Source: Crocinitomicaceae bacterium
GTDB taxonomy: Bacteria > Bacteroidota > Bacteroidia > Flavobacteriales_D > Crocinitomicaceae
Direction: 5' to 3'
DNA: 64,000 nucleotides
NCBI GenBank assembly: GCA_022447585.1
Contig: JAKVAR010000009.1
Coordinates: 741,133-805,132, forward strand
Shown one piece after another: positions 1 through 8,876 of the stretch (the first letter of the stretch is position 1; each line of letters starts with the position of its first letter). The notes beneath the pieces were generated by a model. It was not told the origin of the DNA, made no database searches, and saw nothing but the letters and a program-made list of their open reading frames with translations. The translations under genes were made by a program, and so were the position numbers.

Positions 1-19
1 CCGCAGGTAAATCACTCAT
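1..19 (-). CDS. Start of an unidentified gene, cut by the window edge
   Basis: On the minus strand an ATG at 19 opens a frame beginning M-S-D-L-P-A that runs off the window. It lies three bases behind the stop codon of the fumarylacetoacetase gene, so it is probably the next gene of the same transcript. Six codons are too few to identify a product. Confidence 0.4.
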
Positions 20-22
20 GTA

Positions 23-1297
23 TTACTTCGTTGGTAAAACTTTAGCCTTAACTTCTCCAAAACCGATACGAATTCCATTCTTCTCTGAGAAACCTCTCAT
101 GATCACTGTGTCATTATCGTTAATGAATTTTCTTTCAGAACCATCGCTCATTTTGAATGGTTTAGTTCCTTTCCATGAAATTTCTAGCATTGAACCAAAT
201 TCTCCTTCTTCAGGTCCAGAGATTGTTCCAGAACCATAACAATCCCCTAAACGCATGTTACAACCGTTGATTGTATGGTGCGCTAATTGTTGGTTCATAT
301 TCCAATACATATGCCTGTAATTTGATTTAGCTACAACATTTTCTTCACCATTTTCTGGTTGAATGATTACTTCAAGATTGATATCTACATGTTTGTCTCC
401 CTCATATTCTAAATAAGGTAATACTTTAGGATCTTGAACTGGTCCAGAAACTCTAAACGGCTCTAGCGCATCTAAAGTAACAATCCAGCAAGAAATATGA
501 GAAGCGAAATTTTTACCTAAGAATGGTCCTAATGGGACATACTCCCAACCTTGAATATCTCGAGCACTCCAATCATTCAATAAGGCCATACCAAAAATAT
601 AGTCATCAGCCTCTTCGGTAGTTATATTATCTCCTAATGGCTTACCTTCATAAGTAAAGAATGCCGTCTCTAATTCGAAATCAAGCAAATTACATTGACC
701 AAATACAGGGACTTCTTCAGAAGGCGGTTTCTTTTGTCCTTTAGGGCGATGAAAATCCACTCCTGACTCCAATATTGAACTTGCTCTGCCGTGATAACCA
801 ACAGGAATGTGTTTCCAATTCGGCATTAAAGCATTGTCAGGATCTCTAAATAAACATCCGACATTATAGGCATGCTGTTCACTCGAATAAAAATCTGTGT
901 AATCTCCGATTTCAATCGGCATTAAAGGCTGAACATCGTCAATATCCAACAAAGCTTGATGAATATGATTATCATTCTTTCTTAACTCATTATTTGAATC
1001 TACAAACAAGTCAGAAATACGATTTCTTAAAGCACGAGTACCTTCTTTTCCAGAACGCATCATGTTATTTAGTTTATCCGTATCAAAATCCTCTAAAGCG
1101 AATTGCAAACCCTCGAAATAACCAAAATCAAATAATACTTTTAAATCAATTACCGTATCACCAATTCTAGTTGCTACTCTCGGGGTGTCACCTTCTGTTG
1201 TAATTACAGCGAATGGAATATTTTGAATTGGAAAATCAGAACCAGCAGGCACCTCTACCCATGATTTCAATGATGGATTATTTGCTTTAATACTCAT
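23..1297 (-). CDS. fahA: Fumarylacetoacetase
   Basis: Hydrolyses 4-fumarylacetoacetate to fumarate and acetoacetate, the last step of tyrosine and phenylalanine breakdown through homogentisate, in the cytoplasm. At 424 aa it has the full family length: an N-terminal SH3-like domain (about 1-115) and the C-terminal FAH fold. Visible family motifs are DYTDFYSS near residue 133 (metal-binding Asp), GYHGRAS with the likely catalytic His near 169, ELETAFF, LLNDWSARDIQ and the late GSGTISGPE. It lies 40 bases behind ychF on the same strand and may be cotranscribed with it. The other homogentisate-pathway genes are not in the window; one may begin at base 19. Identification is secure. Confidence 0.95.
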   Translation of the reverse strand: MSIKANNPSLKSWVEVPAGSDFPIQNIPFAVITTEGDTPRVATRIGDTVIDLKVLFDFGYFEGLQFALEDFDTDKLNNMMRSGKEGTRALRNRISDLFVDSNNELRKNDNHIHQALLDIDDVQPLMPIEIGDYTDFYSSEQHAYNVGCLFRDPDNALMPNWKHIPVGYHGRASSILESGVDFHRPKGQKKPPSEEVPVFGQCNLLDFELETAFFTYEGKPLGDNITTEEADDYIFGMALLNDWSARDIQGWEYVPLGPFLGKNFASHISCWIVTLDALEPFRVSGPVQDPKVLPYLEYEGDKHVDINLEVIIQPENGEENVVAKSNYRHMYWNMNQQLAHHTINGCNMRLGDCYGSGTISGPEEGEFGSMLEISWKGTKPFKMSDGSERKFINDNDTVIMRGFSEKNGIRIGFGEVKAKVLPTK

Positions 1298-1337
1298 AAC
1301 TTATTTTTAAATATTTTTAATCTATTTGTTGAATGAA

Positions 1338-2435
1338 TTATACGTTAAATCTGAAATGCATAACATCTCCATCTTCCACAATATATTCTTTACCTTCTAC
1401 TCTAAATTTACCTGCATCTTTCACAGCATTCTCACTTCCAAATTCTACGAAATCATTGTATTTAATTACTTCAGCACGAATAAATCCTTTCTCAAAATCG
1501 GTATGAATCACACCAGCCGCTTGCGGGGCAGTCATTCCTCTTTTAATCGTCCAAGCTCTAACTTCTTTTTCACCAGCAGTGAAATAAGTTTCAAGATTTA
1601 ACAATTTATACGCTGAACGAATTAAACGATTTACACCAGGTTCAGTTAATTCCAACTCATCCAAGAACATTTGACGTTCATCGTATGTTTCTAATTCCAT
1701 AATGTCTGCTTCAATAGCAGCACCAATTATTAAAACTTCTGCATTTTCATCTGCAACTGATGCTTTTAGTGCTTCAACATGAGCATTCCCATTTTTAACA
1801 GATGCTTCATCAACATTACATAAATACATTACCGGCTTAGAAGTAATCAATTGCATTTGATCAACGATTGGCTTCTCCAACTCATCAAAATCAAGAGATC
1901 TTACAGACTTCCCTCCTTCCAGAACATCTTTAATTTTAACAGCTAAACTATGCTCCTTAACCGCATCCTTATCACCAGACTTAACAGTTCGTGCTAAAGA
2001 ATTTATTCTCTTATCAATACTTTCTAAATCCTTCAGCTGAAGCTCAATATCTATAACTTCTTTATCTCTTACCGGATCAATTGAACCATCAACATGAACG
2101 ATATTGCCATCTTCAAAACACCTTACAACATGAATAATTGCATCTGTTTCACGAATATTCGCCAAAAACTGATTACCCAGGCCTTCACCTTTAGAAGCTC
2201 CCTTCACTAATCCTGCAATATCAACGATTTCCATTGTAGTTGGAAGAACACGCTGCGGGTTAACTAACTTCTCTAACTTTTCCAACCGTTCATCCGGAAC
2301 TGATATTGTACCTACATTTGGTTCAATTGTACAAAAAGGATAATTCGCTGATTGCGCTTTCGCATTGGAAAGACAATTAAACAAAGTTGATTTTCCCACA
2401 TTCGGTAATCCAACGATTCCACATTTTAATGCCAT
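1338..2435 (-). CDS. ychF: Redox-regulated ATPase YchF (Obg-like)
   Basis: A translation-factor-class P-loop NTPase that binds ATP rather than GTP and associates with ribosomes. The G1 loop GLPNVGKS is at residues 9-16 and DIAGLVKGASKGEGLGN forms the G3 region. The specificity motif reads NVDE where GTPases have NKxD, the YchF hallmark explaining ATP preference. A TGS domain fills about 280-363 (TAGEKEVRAWTIKRG, then GVIHTDFEKGFIRAEV). The 365 aa length is standard. A TAnnTTTG box 16 bases before the ATG suggests its own promoter. Confidence 0.97.
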   Translation of the reverse strand: MALKCGIVGLPNVGKSTLFNCLSNAKAQSANYPFCTIEPNVGTISVPDERLEKLEKLVNPQRVLPTTMEIVDIAGLVKGASKGEGLGNQFLANIRETDAIIHVVRCFEDGNIVHVDGSIDPVRDKEVIDIELQLKDLESIDKRINSLARTVKSGDKDAVKEHSLAVKIKDVLEGGKSVRSLDFDELEKPIVDQMQLITSKPVMYLCNVDEASVKNGNAHVEALKASVADENAEVLIIGAAIEADIMELETYDERQMFLDELELTEPGVNRLIRSAYKLLNLETYFTAGEKEVRAWTIKRGMTAPQAAGVIHTDFEKGFIRAEVIKYNDFVEFGSENAVKDAGKFRVEGKEYIVEDGDVMHFRFNV

Positions 2436-2451
2436 GTATTCGATTTTTTAA

Positions 2452-2459
2452 CAAAGATA
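2452..2459 (-). promoter_or_regulatory. Promoter -7 box for ychF
   Basis: Minus-strand TATCTTTG matches the Bacteroidota -7 consensus TAnnTTTG and ends 16 bases before the ychF ATG. No clear TTTG -33 element is seen at the usual distance. Confidence 0.5.
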
Positions 2460-2539
2460 ATAGATAGATGTAAAGCGAAAAGTTTTAAACCGAATACATG
2501 TCCCAATTTTCCATTAATTTTAGCTTTTAATTGAAATTT

Positions 2540-3904
2540 ATGCGTTTTATTCTTTCCCTCATTTTATCCATAAGTATATCTATTGGTTTATCACAATCAG
2601 ATTCAGTGATAATAAAATCATTTTACAATATAGCCCTTTCGGAAGGTAAAGCATATGAAGACCTAAGATCTTTATGCAAAGACGTTGGAGCACGACTTTC
2701 GGGTTCGGCAGAAGCTGCTATGGCTATTGATTGGGGTAAGAAAAAACTAGAAGGATATAAATTCGATAACGTATATCTTCAGGAAATAATGGTTCCACAT
2801 TGGGAAAGAGGGACAAAAGAGGCCGGATGGATTAAAACAAGTGATAACGAACTTCATAAAGTTAACCTATTGGCCTTAGGGGGATCAATTGGAACATCAG
2901 GATTAATCGATGCTGAAGTTGTTTCCTTTAACTCACTTGAGGAATTAAAAGAAGCTAGTAAAAAAGATATTGAAGGTAAAATCGTGTTCTTAAACCAACA
3001 TATGGATGAGCAACAGATCAACACCTTCAAAGCCTATGGTGGTTGTTATGCGATACGAGGCTATGGAGCAGTTGAATCAAGTAAACTGGGTGCAAAAGCC
3101 TTGTTAATAAAGTCATTAGGACTACCTGTTGATAAACATCCGCACACAGGCTCTATGCACTACGTTGACTCAGTAGAAAAAATTCCGGCCGCCGCATTGA
3201 GTACCGTAGATGCAGATTTTTTGGCTGAGTCTTTAGAAAAAGGAAAATTGTCATTTGTGTTAGAAATGGATTGTAGAGATTATCCAGATGTTGTCTCCTA
3301 CAACGTTATAGCAGAAGTTACTGGCTCTAAAAACCCAAACAACATTATTACGTTTGGAGGTCACCTGGACTCCTGGGACACGGGTGAAGGAGCTCATGAT
3401 GATGGAGCTGGAATTATTCATTGTATGGAAGCCCTGCGCCTAATAAAAGTTAACGGATACAAACCAAACAATACGCTTCGTCTTGTTTTTTTCATGAATG
3501 AAGAAAATGGAAACAATGGAGGGAAATCATATGCTACATGGGCAAAGGATCAAAAAAATGAAAATCATATTGCTGCGTTAGAAAGCGATCGTGGCGGATT
3601 TGCACCAAGAGGGTTTCATTGTGATGGATCAGATGAATACGTGACTTTATTAAAATCATTTGAAAAAGATTTAACCCAATACGACTTACATATATTTGAA
3701 AAAGGATACGGTGGTGTTGATATTGGGCCACTTAAAAGTCAATTTGAAGGAATTCCATTATTTGGTTTTGTCCCGGATTCGCAACGTTACTTTGACTTTC
3801 ATCATGCACCTAGCGATGTGTTCGAAAATGTAAATAAGCGGGAATTAGAGTTAGGCTGTGCCGCAATTGCCTCAATGCTATACCTTTTAGATCAAAATTT
3901 ATAA
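2540..3904 (+). CDS. Exported M28-family zinc peptidase
   Basis: A secreted two-zinc aminopeptidase or carboxypeptidase of family M28. The ATG at 2540 is chosen over an in-frame TTG at 2531 because it opens a clean signal peptide, MRFILSLILSISISIGLSQ, cut near residue 19. A PA-type insert (about 100-245) precedes the catalytic domain. The metal and catalytic residues are all present: H and D in GGHLDSWD (about 274-276), DDGAG (about 287), EE in MNEENG (about 320), D in ESDRGG (about 349) and H in FHHAPSD (about 421). Length (454 aa) is typical. It stands alone between ychF and the serine-palmitoyltransferase-like gene. The substrate is unknown; a general peptide-scavenging role is inferred. 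Confidence 0.92.
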   Translation: MRFILSLILSISISIGLSQSDSVIIKSFYNIALSEGKAYEDLRSLCKDVGARLSGSAEAAMAIDWGKKKLEGYKFDNVYLQEIMVPHWERGTKEAGWIKTSDNELHKVNLLALGGSIGTSGLIDAEVVSFNSLEELKEASKKDIEGKIVFLNQHMDEQQINTFKAYGGCYAIRGYGAVESSKLGAKALLIKSLGLPVDKHPHTGSMHYVDSVEKIPAAALSTVDADFLAESLEKGKLSFVLEMDCRDYPDVVSYNVIAEVTGSKNPNNIITFGGHLDSWDTGEGAHDDGAGIIHCMEALRLIKVNGYKPNNTLRLVFFMNEENGNNGGKSYATWAKDQKNENHIAALESDRGGFAPRGFHCDGSDEYVTLLKSFEKDLTQYDLHIFEKGYGGVDIGPLKSQFEGIPLFGFVPDSQRYFDFHHAPSDVFENVNKRELELGCAAIASMLYLLDQNL

Positions 3905-3969
3905 ATCGATTCACAATTCATTTGTTGATAAAAAATAGGCCAAAACCCTACTATCTAGGTAAAATACAC

Positions 3970-3977
3970 TACTTTTG
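3970..3977 (+). promoter_or_regulatory. Promoter -7 box for the SPT-like gene
   Basis: TACTTTTG matches TAnnTTTG, 62 bases before the ATG at 4040, implying a leader of about 55 nt. No TTTG was found at -33. Confidence 0.5.
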
Positions 3978-4039
3978 GGGCAAAATTATAGGTGAATGAA
4001 TCTCTTAATCACTAAGAGAATCACCTTAAAAAAACTTAT

Positions 4040-5311
4040 ATGGCAACAGACATATTTGACAAGATCAAAAAAAACAGAGGACCTTTAGGTCAGTATTCAA
4101 AGGGTGTTCATGGATATTTCACATTCCCAAAGTTAGAAGGTGAAATCGGAAATAAAATGATTTTCCGCGGAAAAGAATGCTTAGTATGGTCAGTGAATAA
4201 CTACCTGGGATTAGCAAATCATCCAGAAGTGAGAAAAGCTGATGCTGAAGCATCTGCTGAGTGGGGATTGGCCTATCCAATGGGGTCAAGAATGATGACT
4301 GGTCAAACTTCTCAACACGAAGCTTTGGAAAATGAAATCTCTGATTTCATGGATAAAGAAGATACTATTCTTTTAAACTTTGGTTACCAAGGAATGGTTT
4401 CAGCCATTGATTCAGTAGTTGATAGAAATGACGTTATCGTATACGATAGCGAATCTCACGCCTGTATTTTAGATGGGATGCGTTTACACGCTGGAAAACG
4501 TTTTGTATTTAAGCACAACGACATGGAAAGCTTTGACAAGCAAATGGCTCGTGCTAGTAAAATTGTTGAAAATACAAACGGTGGAATCCTAGTTATTACG
4601 GAAGGTGTTTTCGGAATGGCTGGTGACCAGGGAAAATTGAAAGAAATAGTTGAATTCAGAAAGTCTGGTAAATACGACTTCAGATTATTCGTTGATGACG
4701 CTCACGGCTTTGGAACTGTTGGTGAAAAAGGTCAAGGAGCTGGAGAAGGGCAAGGAGTTCATGATGAAATTGATATCTTATTCGGAACATTTGCTAAGTC
4801 AATGGCGTCTATTGGTGCATTTATCTGTGCTGAGGAACACATCGTTGAGTTCTTACGTTACAATATGAGATCTCAAGTATTCGCTAAATCTTTACCAATG
4901 CCTTTAGTTGTTGGTGCTAGAAAGCGTCTTGAATTATTAAGAGATCAACCTGAACACAAAGAAAACCTCTGGAAGATTGCTTCGACACTTCAAAACGGAT
5001 TAGTTGATTCCGGTTTTGACATTGGAGTTACTAACTCTTGTGTTACTCCTGTTTTCTTGCAAGGGAACTTAGCAGAAGCAACAAACTTAACTTTTGATCT
5101 AAGAGAGAATTACAATATTTTCTGTTCGATCGTAATCTACCCTGTTGTTCCTAAGGATGTAATTATGTTAAGATTAATCCCAACAGCAGCGCATACTTTA
5201 GAAGATGTAAAATATACGATTGATACTTTCGTAACTGTTAAAAATAAATTAGATGCTGGTGAATACCAATCTGAGGAAATGGCAGCAGTAGAAGTTGATA
5301 CAAAGGGATAG
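4040..5311 (+). CDS. Alpha-oxoamine synthase, serine palmitoyltransferase type
   Basis: A PLP enzyme (aminotransferase fold I) that condenses an amino acid with an acyl-CoA and releases CO2. The 423 aa sequence has the long N-terminal region (FDKIKKNRGPLGQY), NNYLGLANHP, the DDAHGFGTVG motif with the cofactor Asp, and the PLP-binding Lys in FGTFAKSMASIG near residue 253. In Bacteroidota this type makes 3-ketosphinganine for sphingolipids or, with cysteate, the precursor of sulfonolipids. Glycine C-acetyltransferase is a less likely alternative because of the MGSRMMTGQ and SMASIGAF variants. Acyl-CoA and amino-acid specificity cannot be read from sequence. It is monocistronic: a promoter box lies before it and a strong terminator after it. 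A true biotin-pathway relative (bioF) lies 0.8 kb downstream. Confidence 0.88.
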   Translation: MATDIFDKIKKNRGPLGQYSKGVHGYFTFPKLEGEIGNKMIFRGKECLVWSVNNYLGLANHPEVRKADAEASAEWGLAYPMGSRMMTGQTSQHEALENEISDFMDKEDTILLNFGYQGMVSAIDSVVDRNDVIVYDSESHACILDGMRLHAGKRFVFKHNDMESFDKQMARASKIVENTNGGILVITEGVFGMAGDQGKLKEIVEFRKSGKYDFRLFVDDAHGFGTVGEKGQGAGEGQGVHDEIDILFGTFAKSMASIGAFICAEEHIVEFLRYNMRSQVFAKSLPMPLVVGARKRLELLRDQPEHKENLWKIASTLQNGLVDSGFDIGVTNSCVTPVFLQGNLAEATNLTFDLRENYNIFCSIVIYPVVPKDVIMLRLIPTAAHTLEDVKYTIDTFVTVKNKLDAGEYQSEEMAAVEVDTKG

Positions 5312-5325
5312 ATTTTAAATCCATG

Positions 5326-5361
5326 AAAAAAAAGATCACTCAAATGAGTGATCTTTTTTTT
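5326..5361 (+). terminator. Rho-independent terminator
   Basis: A perfect stem AGATCACTC / GAGTGATCT with loop AAAT has eight A before and eight T after, so it can work on both strands. It starts 14 bases after the SPT-like gene. Confidence 0.9.
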
Positions 5362-5622
5362 ACTTCAAATTAAACTGAATTCAAAACAAAGCATAGGAAT
5401 TAATACCCAAATCACCTGTGTTATTTGACTGTAATCCATCTTTTGTTTTGTTTAAATCGATTAGCTAAAAACCGCAATACGCAGTCACTGATTAATAATA
5501 GGTAATGCTTATACTATGTCAGTAGATCTGGTTTTAGAAACAATAGCGATGATTATGTCAGTTAATTTTCAGATAAACCTTATGGAATTCTTTCCATTGA
5601 ACAGAATAGAAAGGGCTAAATT
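5362..5622. other. Intergenic stretch with no clear gene
   Basis: About 260 bases between the terminator and the convergent gene at 5623. A 24-codon minus-strand frame (about 5364-5438) ends just before the bidirectional terminator, but no promoter or coding bias supports it. No repeat or RNA gene was recognised. Confidence 0.5.
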
Positions 5623-6099
5623 CTACAAGCCATAGCCATTTGGATTTTCATCTTTAACTTTAATTAGGGCATCTACAATATACTGCCCCTCATCTTCATT
5701 ATAATTGTCGCCTCTCCAAGGAAGGGCATTATTATAATTGGAATAATGAAGTTCAAGCTCCATTCCTTGAGAATTCATCAAAACGTTCGCCAATTCTTCA
5801 TCAGAAACAGAAAATTTAAACATATTTGAATTCACCCCGCCTGTACCTTTAGAGCGAACCCCTGGTAAAACCATCTCTCCCTCATATGTCTTAAAGAAGG
5901 TTCCTTTTTTAGAGAATTTATATAAAATACCAACACGTGTCCCTTCACTATAAACAAAGTAATATTTGAAATACCCGATCACACCAAGCAGTAAAACTAC
6001 TCCCAAACTAACAAGAACCAATCTCTTTCTCCAGATAAACTTTTTCTTGACAACTGGCTTATTTACTCTTTCAGTATTCCTATTAATTTCCTCTGACAT
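5623..6099 (-). CDS. Small membrane-anchored protein, unknown function
   Basis: A 158 aa protein with a basic cytoplasmic N-terminus (RNTERVNKPVVKKKFIWRKR), one transmembrane helix at about 29-49 (LVLVSLGVVLLLGVIGYF) and an exterior domain that begins with YSEGTRVGILYKFSKKGTFFKTYEGEM. That stretch is common in conserved Bacteroidota proteins of this size, which databases sometimes mislabel as 6-phosphogluconate dehydrogenase; nothing enzymatic is visible here. It follows bioF by 42 bases on the same strand, so it may be cotranscribed. Function unknown. Confidence 0.8.
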   Translation of the reverse strand: MSEEINRNTERVNKPVVKKKFIWRKRLVLVSLGVVLLLGVIGYFKYYFVYSEGTRVGILYKFSKKGTFFKTYEGEMVLPGVRSKGTGGVNSNMFKFSVSDEELANVLMNSQGMELELHYSNYNNALPWRGDNYNEDEGQYIVDALIKVKDENPNGYGL

Positions 6100-6141
6100 G
6101 ATCTATTGATTTAAATCAAAAATAACGATAATCTTAATGGA

Positions 6142-7224
6142 TTAACAAACTTCACCTAGCGTATCAATAAGATATTGAATTTCGTCTATTGTATTAGAAG
6201 CATGAAAACATAACCTCAAACGCTCTTTCCCCTTTGCCACAGTGGGTGAAAATATAGGCTTAACAGCTATCTTATTAGATTGGAGACAGACTGATAATTT
6301 ATTTACTTCTTCGATATCTCCAATTTGCAATACTTGAATGGGTGAATTCACCTCGGAAATCAAACCCTCATGAAAAAAATTACTTCTAAAAAAAGATAAA
6401 TTATCATGGAGCTTCTGCTGTCTTGAGCCAATAGAATCCGATATAGCTCGTTCGGCATTCAATTTATAAACATACTCAGGCAAAGCAGTAGTATAAATGA
6501 ATGCCCTAGAAAAATTCACCAAAAACTGCGTAAGATCTCCAGTACCTAAAATAGCAGCTCCATGAGAACCATAGGACTTTCCAAAAGTAATTAAACGAGC
6601 AAACACTTCCTTCTCTAAACCTATTGCAGCAGTTAAGCCTTTTCCGTTTCTCCCAAATACACCGGCAGAATGCGCCTCATCAACAACCAAATATGCACCA
6701 TATTTCTGACATAAATCCGAAATATTCCTTAATGGAGCAATATCTCCATCCATTGAATATAGACCTTCAACAGCAACATAAACAACTCCATTAAACTTTT
6801 CCAGTTTAGTTTTCAAATCCTCAATATCATTGTGCTTAAAAGAAATAAACTTTGCGAATGACATTCTCAGCCCGTCACGAACACTTGCATGAATCAACTC
6901 ATCATACAAAACTAAATCGCCACGTTGAGGAACACTTGAAAAGAAGCCCACATTGGCATCATACCCTGAATTAAACATCAAAGCAGATTCAACATTAAAA
7001 AAATCAGCAATTGCTTGTTCAGATTTAATTGCGCCCAAAGAGTTTCCAGAAATTAATCGAGAACCAGACGACCCCGTTTTTAAAACCTCTGAAGTTCCCT
7101 TCTCTGAAGAAAAACCCAAGTAATCATTCGAGAAGAAGTCAGTATAGCCGTCAAAAAAAGAAAGGGAACGCAATGTCCCCTCTTTAACTCTATTATTTAA
7201 TTTATTTACAAGTTTTTGATCCAT
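6142..7224 (-). CDS. bioF: 8-amino-7-oxononanoate synthase
   Basis: Condenses pimeloyl-ACP or pimeloyl-CoA with L-alanine, the first committed step of biotin ring assembly. It is a PLP enzyme of the alpha-oxoamine synthase family. Visible are the substrate region FFSNDYLGFSS, GSSGSRLISGNS, VDEAHSAGVFG (cofactor Asp and His) and the PLP Lys in TFGKSYGSHGA near residue 213. At 360 aa it is slightly short for BioF (about 385 aa) but complete. Its ATG overlaps the stop of bioB by one base (TAATG), so the two are translationally coupled, which supports BioF over related synthases. bioA and bioD are not in the window. Confidence 0.93.
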   Translation of the reverse strand: MDQKLVNKLNNRVKEGTLRSLSFFDGYTDFFSNDYLGFSSEKGTSEVLKTGSSGSRLISGNSLGAIKSEQAIADFFNVESALMFNSGYDANVGFFSSVPQRGDLVLYDELIHASVRDGLRMSFAKFISFKHNDIEDLKTKLEKFNGVVYVAVEGLYSMDGDIAPLRNISDLCQKYGAYLVVDEAHSAGVFGRNGKGLTAAIGLEKEVFARLITFGKSYGSHGAAILGTGDLTQFLVNFSRAFIYTTALPEYVYKLNAERAISDSIGSRQQKLHDNLSFFRSNFFHEGLISEVNSPIQVLQIGDIEEVNKLSVCLQSNKIAVKPIFSPTVAKGKERLRLCFHASNTIDEIQYLIDTLGEVC

Positions 7225-8333
7225 TACAGACTATCCACAATAGTAACTTTTCTTGGTTCAAAACCTTTCATTTTAACTTTAGCTCGCGCAGCTTTTAATT
7301 CTTCTGCTCGAGCAGCTTCTTTTGCTTTTCTAGCATCAATAATAGGATCTGCTTTTGTAACTGGTTTTTCACCATCAGCAAATGCAGCTTTAGGAGTTAA
7401 ACCTAATATTTTAAACATTTCCATATCCTCATTATACTCAGGATTAGGTGTAGTTAATAATTTATCTCCAGCAAAAATAGAACTTGCACCCGCCATAAAA
7501 CATAACGCTTGACCTTCCATATTCATTTTAGTTCTACCAGCAGATAAGCGAACGACAGATTTTGGGAATGCAATTCTAGTTGTAGCAACCATTCTTATCA
7601 TTTCCCATTGCTCAATTGGTTTTTGATCTTCCATTGGAGTACCTTCCACCGCAACTAATGCATTAATTGGAATTGATTCTGGTGGAGTTTCCATTTCCAT
7701 GTAGCTCATCAATAAACCGATTCTATCTTCAACCGCTTCTCCCATTCCGATGATACCTCCAGAACAAACTGAAATACCAGCTTTTCTAGCATTATCAATT
7801 GTGTTCAAACGATCTTCATACTCTCTGGTAGAAATTACATCATCGTAATAATCAGCAGAAGTATCTAAATTGTGGTTATAAGCGAACAGTCCAGCATTTT
7901 TTAAACGTTTAGCCTGATCCTCATTCATCATACCAAGTGTACAACAAACTTCCATATCCATGTCGTTCACGGCTTGAACCATTTCGATCACATTGTCAAA
8001 ATCTCTATTATCTCTGACTTCTCTCCAAGCAGCTCCCATACACAAACGAGACGAACCATTTTCTTTTGCATTTCTAGCTTGCTCAACAACGGATTCAACT
8101 GACATTAACTTTTGGGCTTTAACATCCGTATGATATCGAGCAGCTTGCGGGCAATACCCGCAATCTTCTGCACACCCACCAGTTTTAATACTTAATAGAG
8201 ATGACATTTGAACCTCCTTCGGATCGTGATGTAGACGATGAACCGTTGCAGCTTCAAAAACTAACTCTAACAGAGGTTTGTTATAAAGTTCTAATAAACT
8301 TTCTTTGGTTTTATATTTTTGAGTTGTATCCAT
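7224..8333 (-). CDS. bioB: Biotin synthase
   Basis: Radical-SAM enzyme that inserts sulfur into dethiobiotin. The CxxxCxxC cluster appears as GGCAEDCGYC at about residues 52-59; conserved CMGAAWR, CSGGIIGMGE and the arginine in RLSAGR follow. The start is set at the ATG at 8333 because a -7 promoter box (8351-8358) lies between it and an in-frame ATG at 8372; the protein is then 369 aa. The C-terminus carries an extra Ala/Lys-rich tail of about 40 residues after the usual end of BioB. It is the first gene of a bioB-bioF unit. Confidence 0.95.
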   Translation of the reverse strand: MDTTQKYKTKESLLELYNKPLLELVFEAATVHRLHHDPKEVQMSSLLSIKTGGCAEDCGYCPQAARYHTDVKAQKLMSVESVVEQARNAKENGSSRLCMGAAWREVRDNRDFDNVIEMVQAVNDMDMEVCCTLGMMNEDQAKRLKNAGLFAYNHNLDTSADYYDDVISTREYEDRLNTIDNARKAGISVCSGGIIGMGEAVEDRIGLLMSYMEMETPPESIPINALVAVEGTPMEDQKPIEQWEMIRMVATTRIAFPKSVVRLSAGRTKMNMEGQALCFMAGASSIFAGDKLLTTPNPEYNEDMEMFKILGLTPKAAFADGEKPVTKADPIIDARKAKEAARAEELKAARAKVKMKGFEPRKVTIVDSL

Positions 8334-8350
8334 TCTTGAAATTTGATGCA

Positions 8351-8358
8351 CAAATATA
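8351..8358 (-). promoter_or_regulatory. Promoter -7 box for bioB-bioF
   Basis: Minus-strand TATATTTG ends 17 bases before the bioB ATG at 8333. A TTTG lies only 11 bases upstream of it, closer than the usual 17-23, so the -33 element is uncertain. Confidence 0.5.
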
Positions 8359-8397
8359 AATATATCTGACAAAGAATGATAGTATAAAGAAGGTAAT

Positions 8398-8874
8398 CTA
8401 CTTATTCAATAAACATGCAGCATATGCCTTAATAGCTTCGGACGCACCAAAAGAATCAACCTTTTCATGCGTTGTTGCTTTTAAAGAAACAGCGTCAATA
8501 TTCACTTTTAAAATTTCCGCAATCACCTTTTGCATTGACGGAATATGCGGATTTAACTTGGGTTTCTCAAGGATAATAGTGCAATCAACATTTACAACAT
8601 AATACCCTTTATTCTCAACTAGACTCACAACTTCTTTAAGTAAAATCTTGCTATCAATTCCTTTGAACTTAGGATCAGTATCGGAAAAATGATAACCTAT
8701 ATCCCGTAAATTAGCTGCACCCAAAAGAGCATCACAAATCGCATGAAGTAGCACATCCGCATCCGAATGTCCAACTGCCCCTATTTCAGAGTCAATTTCT
8801 ACCCCTCCTATAAAAAGAGGAATTGATGGTGCCAAGCGATGAACATCAATTCCGTATCCTATTCTGATATTCAT
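8398..8874 (-). CDS. ispF: 2-C-methyl-D-erythritol 2,4-cyclodiphosphate synthase
   Basis: Cyclises CDP-ME 2-phosphate in the non-mevalonate isoprenoid pathway; a cytoplasmic trimer with a zinc site. The metal ligands are in GIDVHRL (Asp and His near residues 9-11) and the His of GHSDADVLLHAICDALLGA near 42-43; the substrate loop DTDPKFKG and the C-terminal ATTHEKVDSFG are intact. Length (158 aa) is normal. The ATG is 2 bases behind the porV stop, so ispF is probably transcribed with porV. This links an isoprenoid gene with T9SS only by position. Confidence 0.96.
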   Translation of the reverse strand: MNIRIGYGIDVHRLAPSIPLFIGGVEIDSEIGAVGHSDADVLLHAICDALLGAANLRDIGYHFSDTDPKFKGIDSKILLKEVVSLVENKGYYVVNVDCTIILEKPKLNPHIPSMQKVIAEILKVNIDAVSLKATTHEKVDSFGASEAIKAYAACLLNK

Positions 8875-8876
8875 GA

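Noticed and set aside
2531..2539. TTG start giving an M28 protein three residues longer
   Set aside because: The ATG at 2540 gives a standard signal peptide.
5364..5438. 24-codon minus-strand frame ending before a bidirectional terminator
   Set aside because: No promoter or ribosome site, and the terminator is already explained by the SPT-like gene.
8334..8372. Longer BioB start at 8372
   Set aside because: A full -7 box lies between it and 8333, and the family start fits the ATG at 8333.
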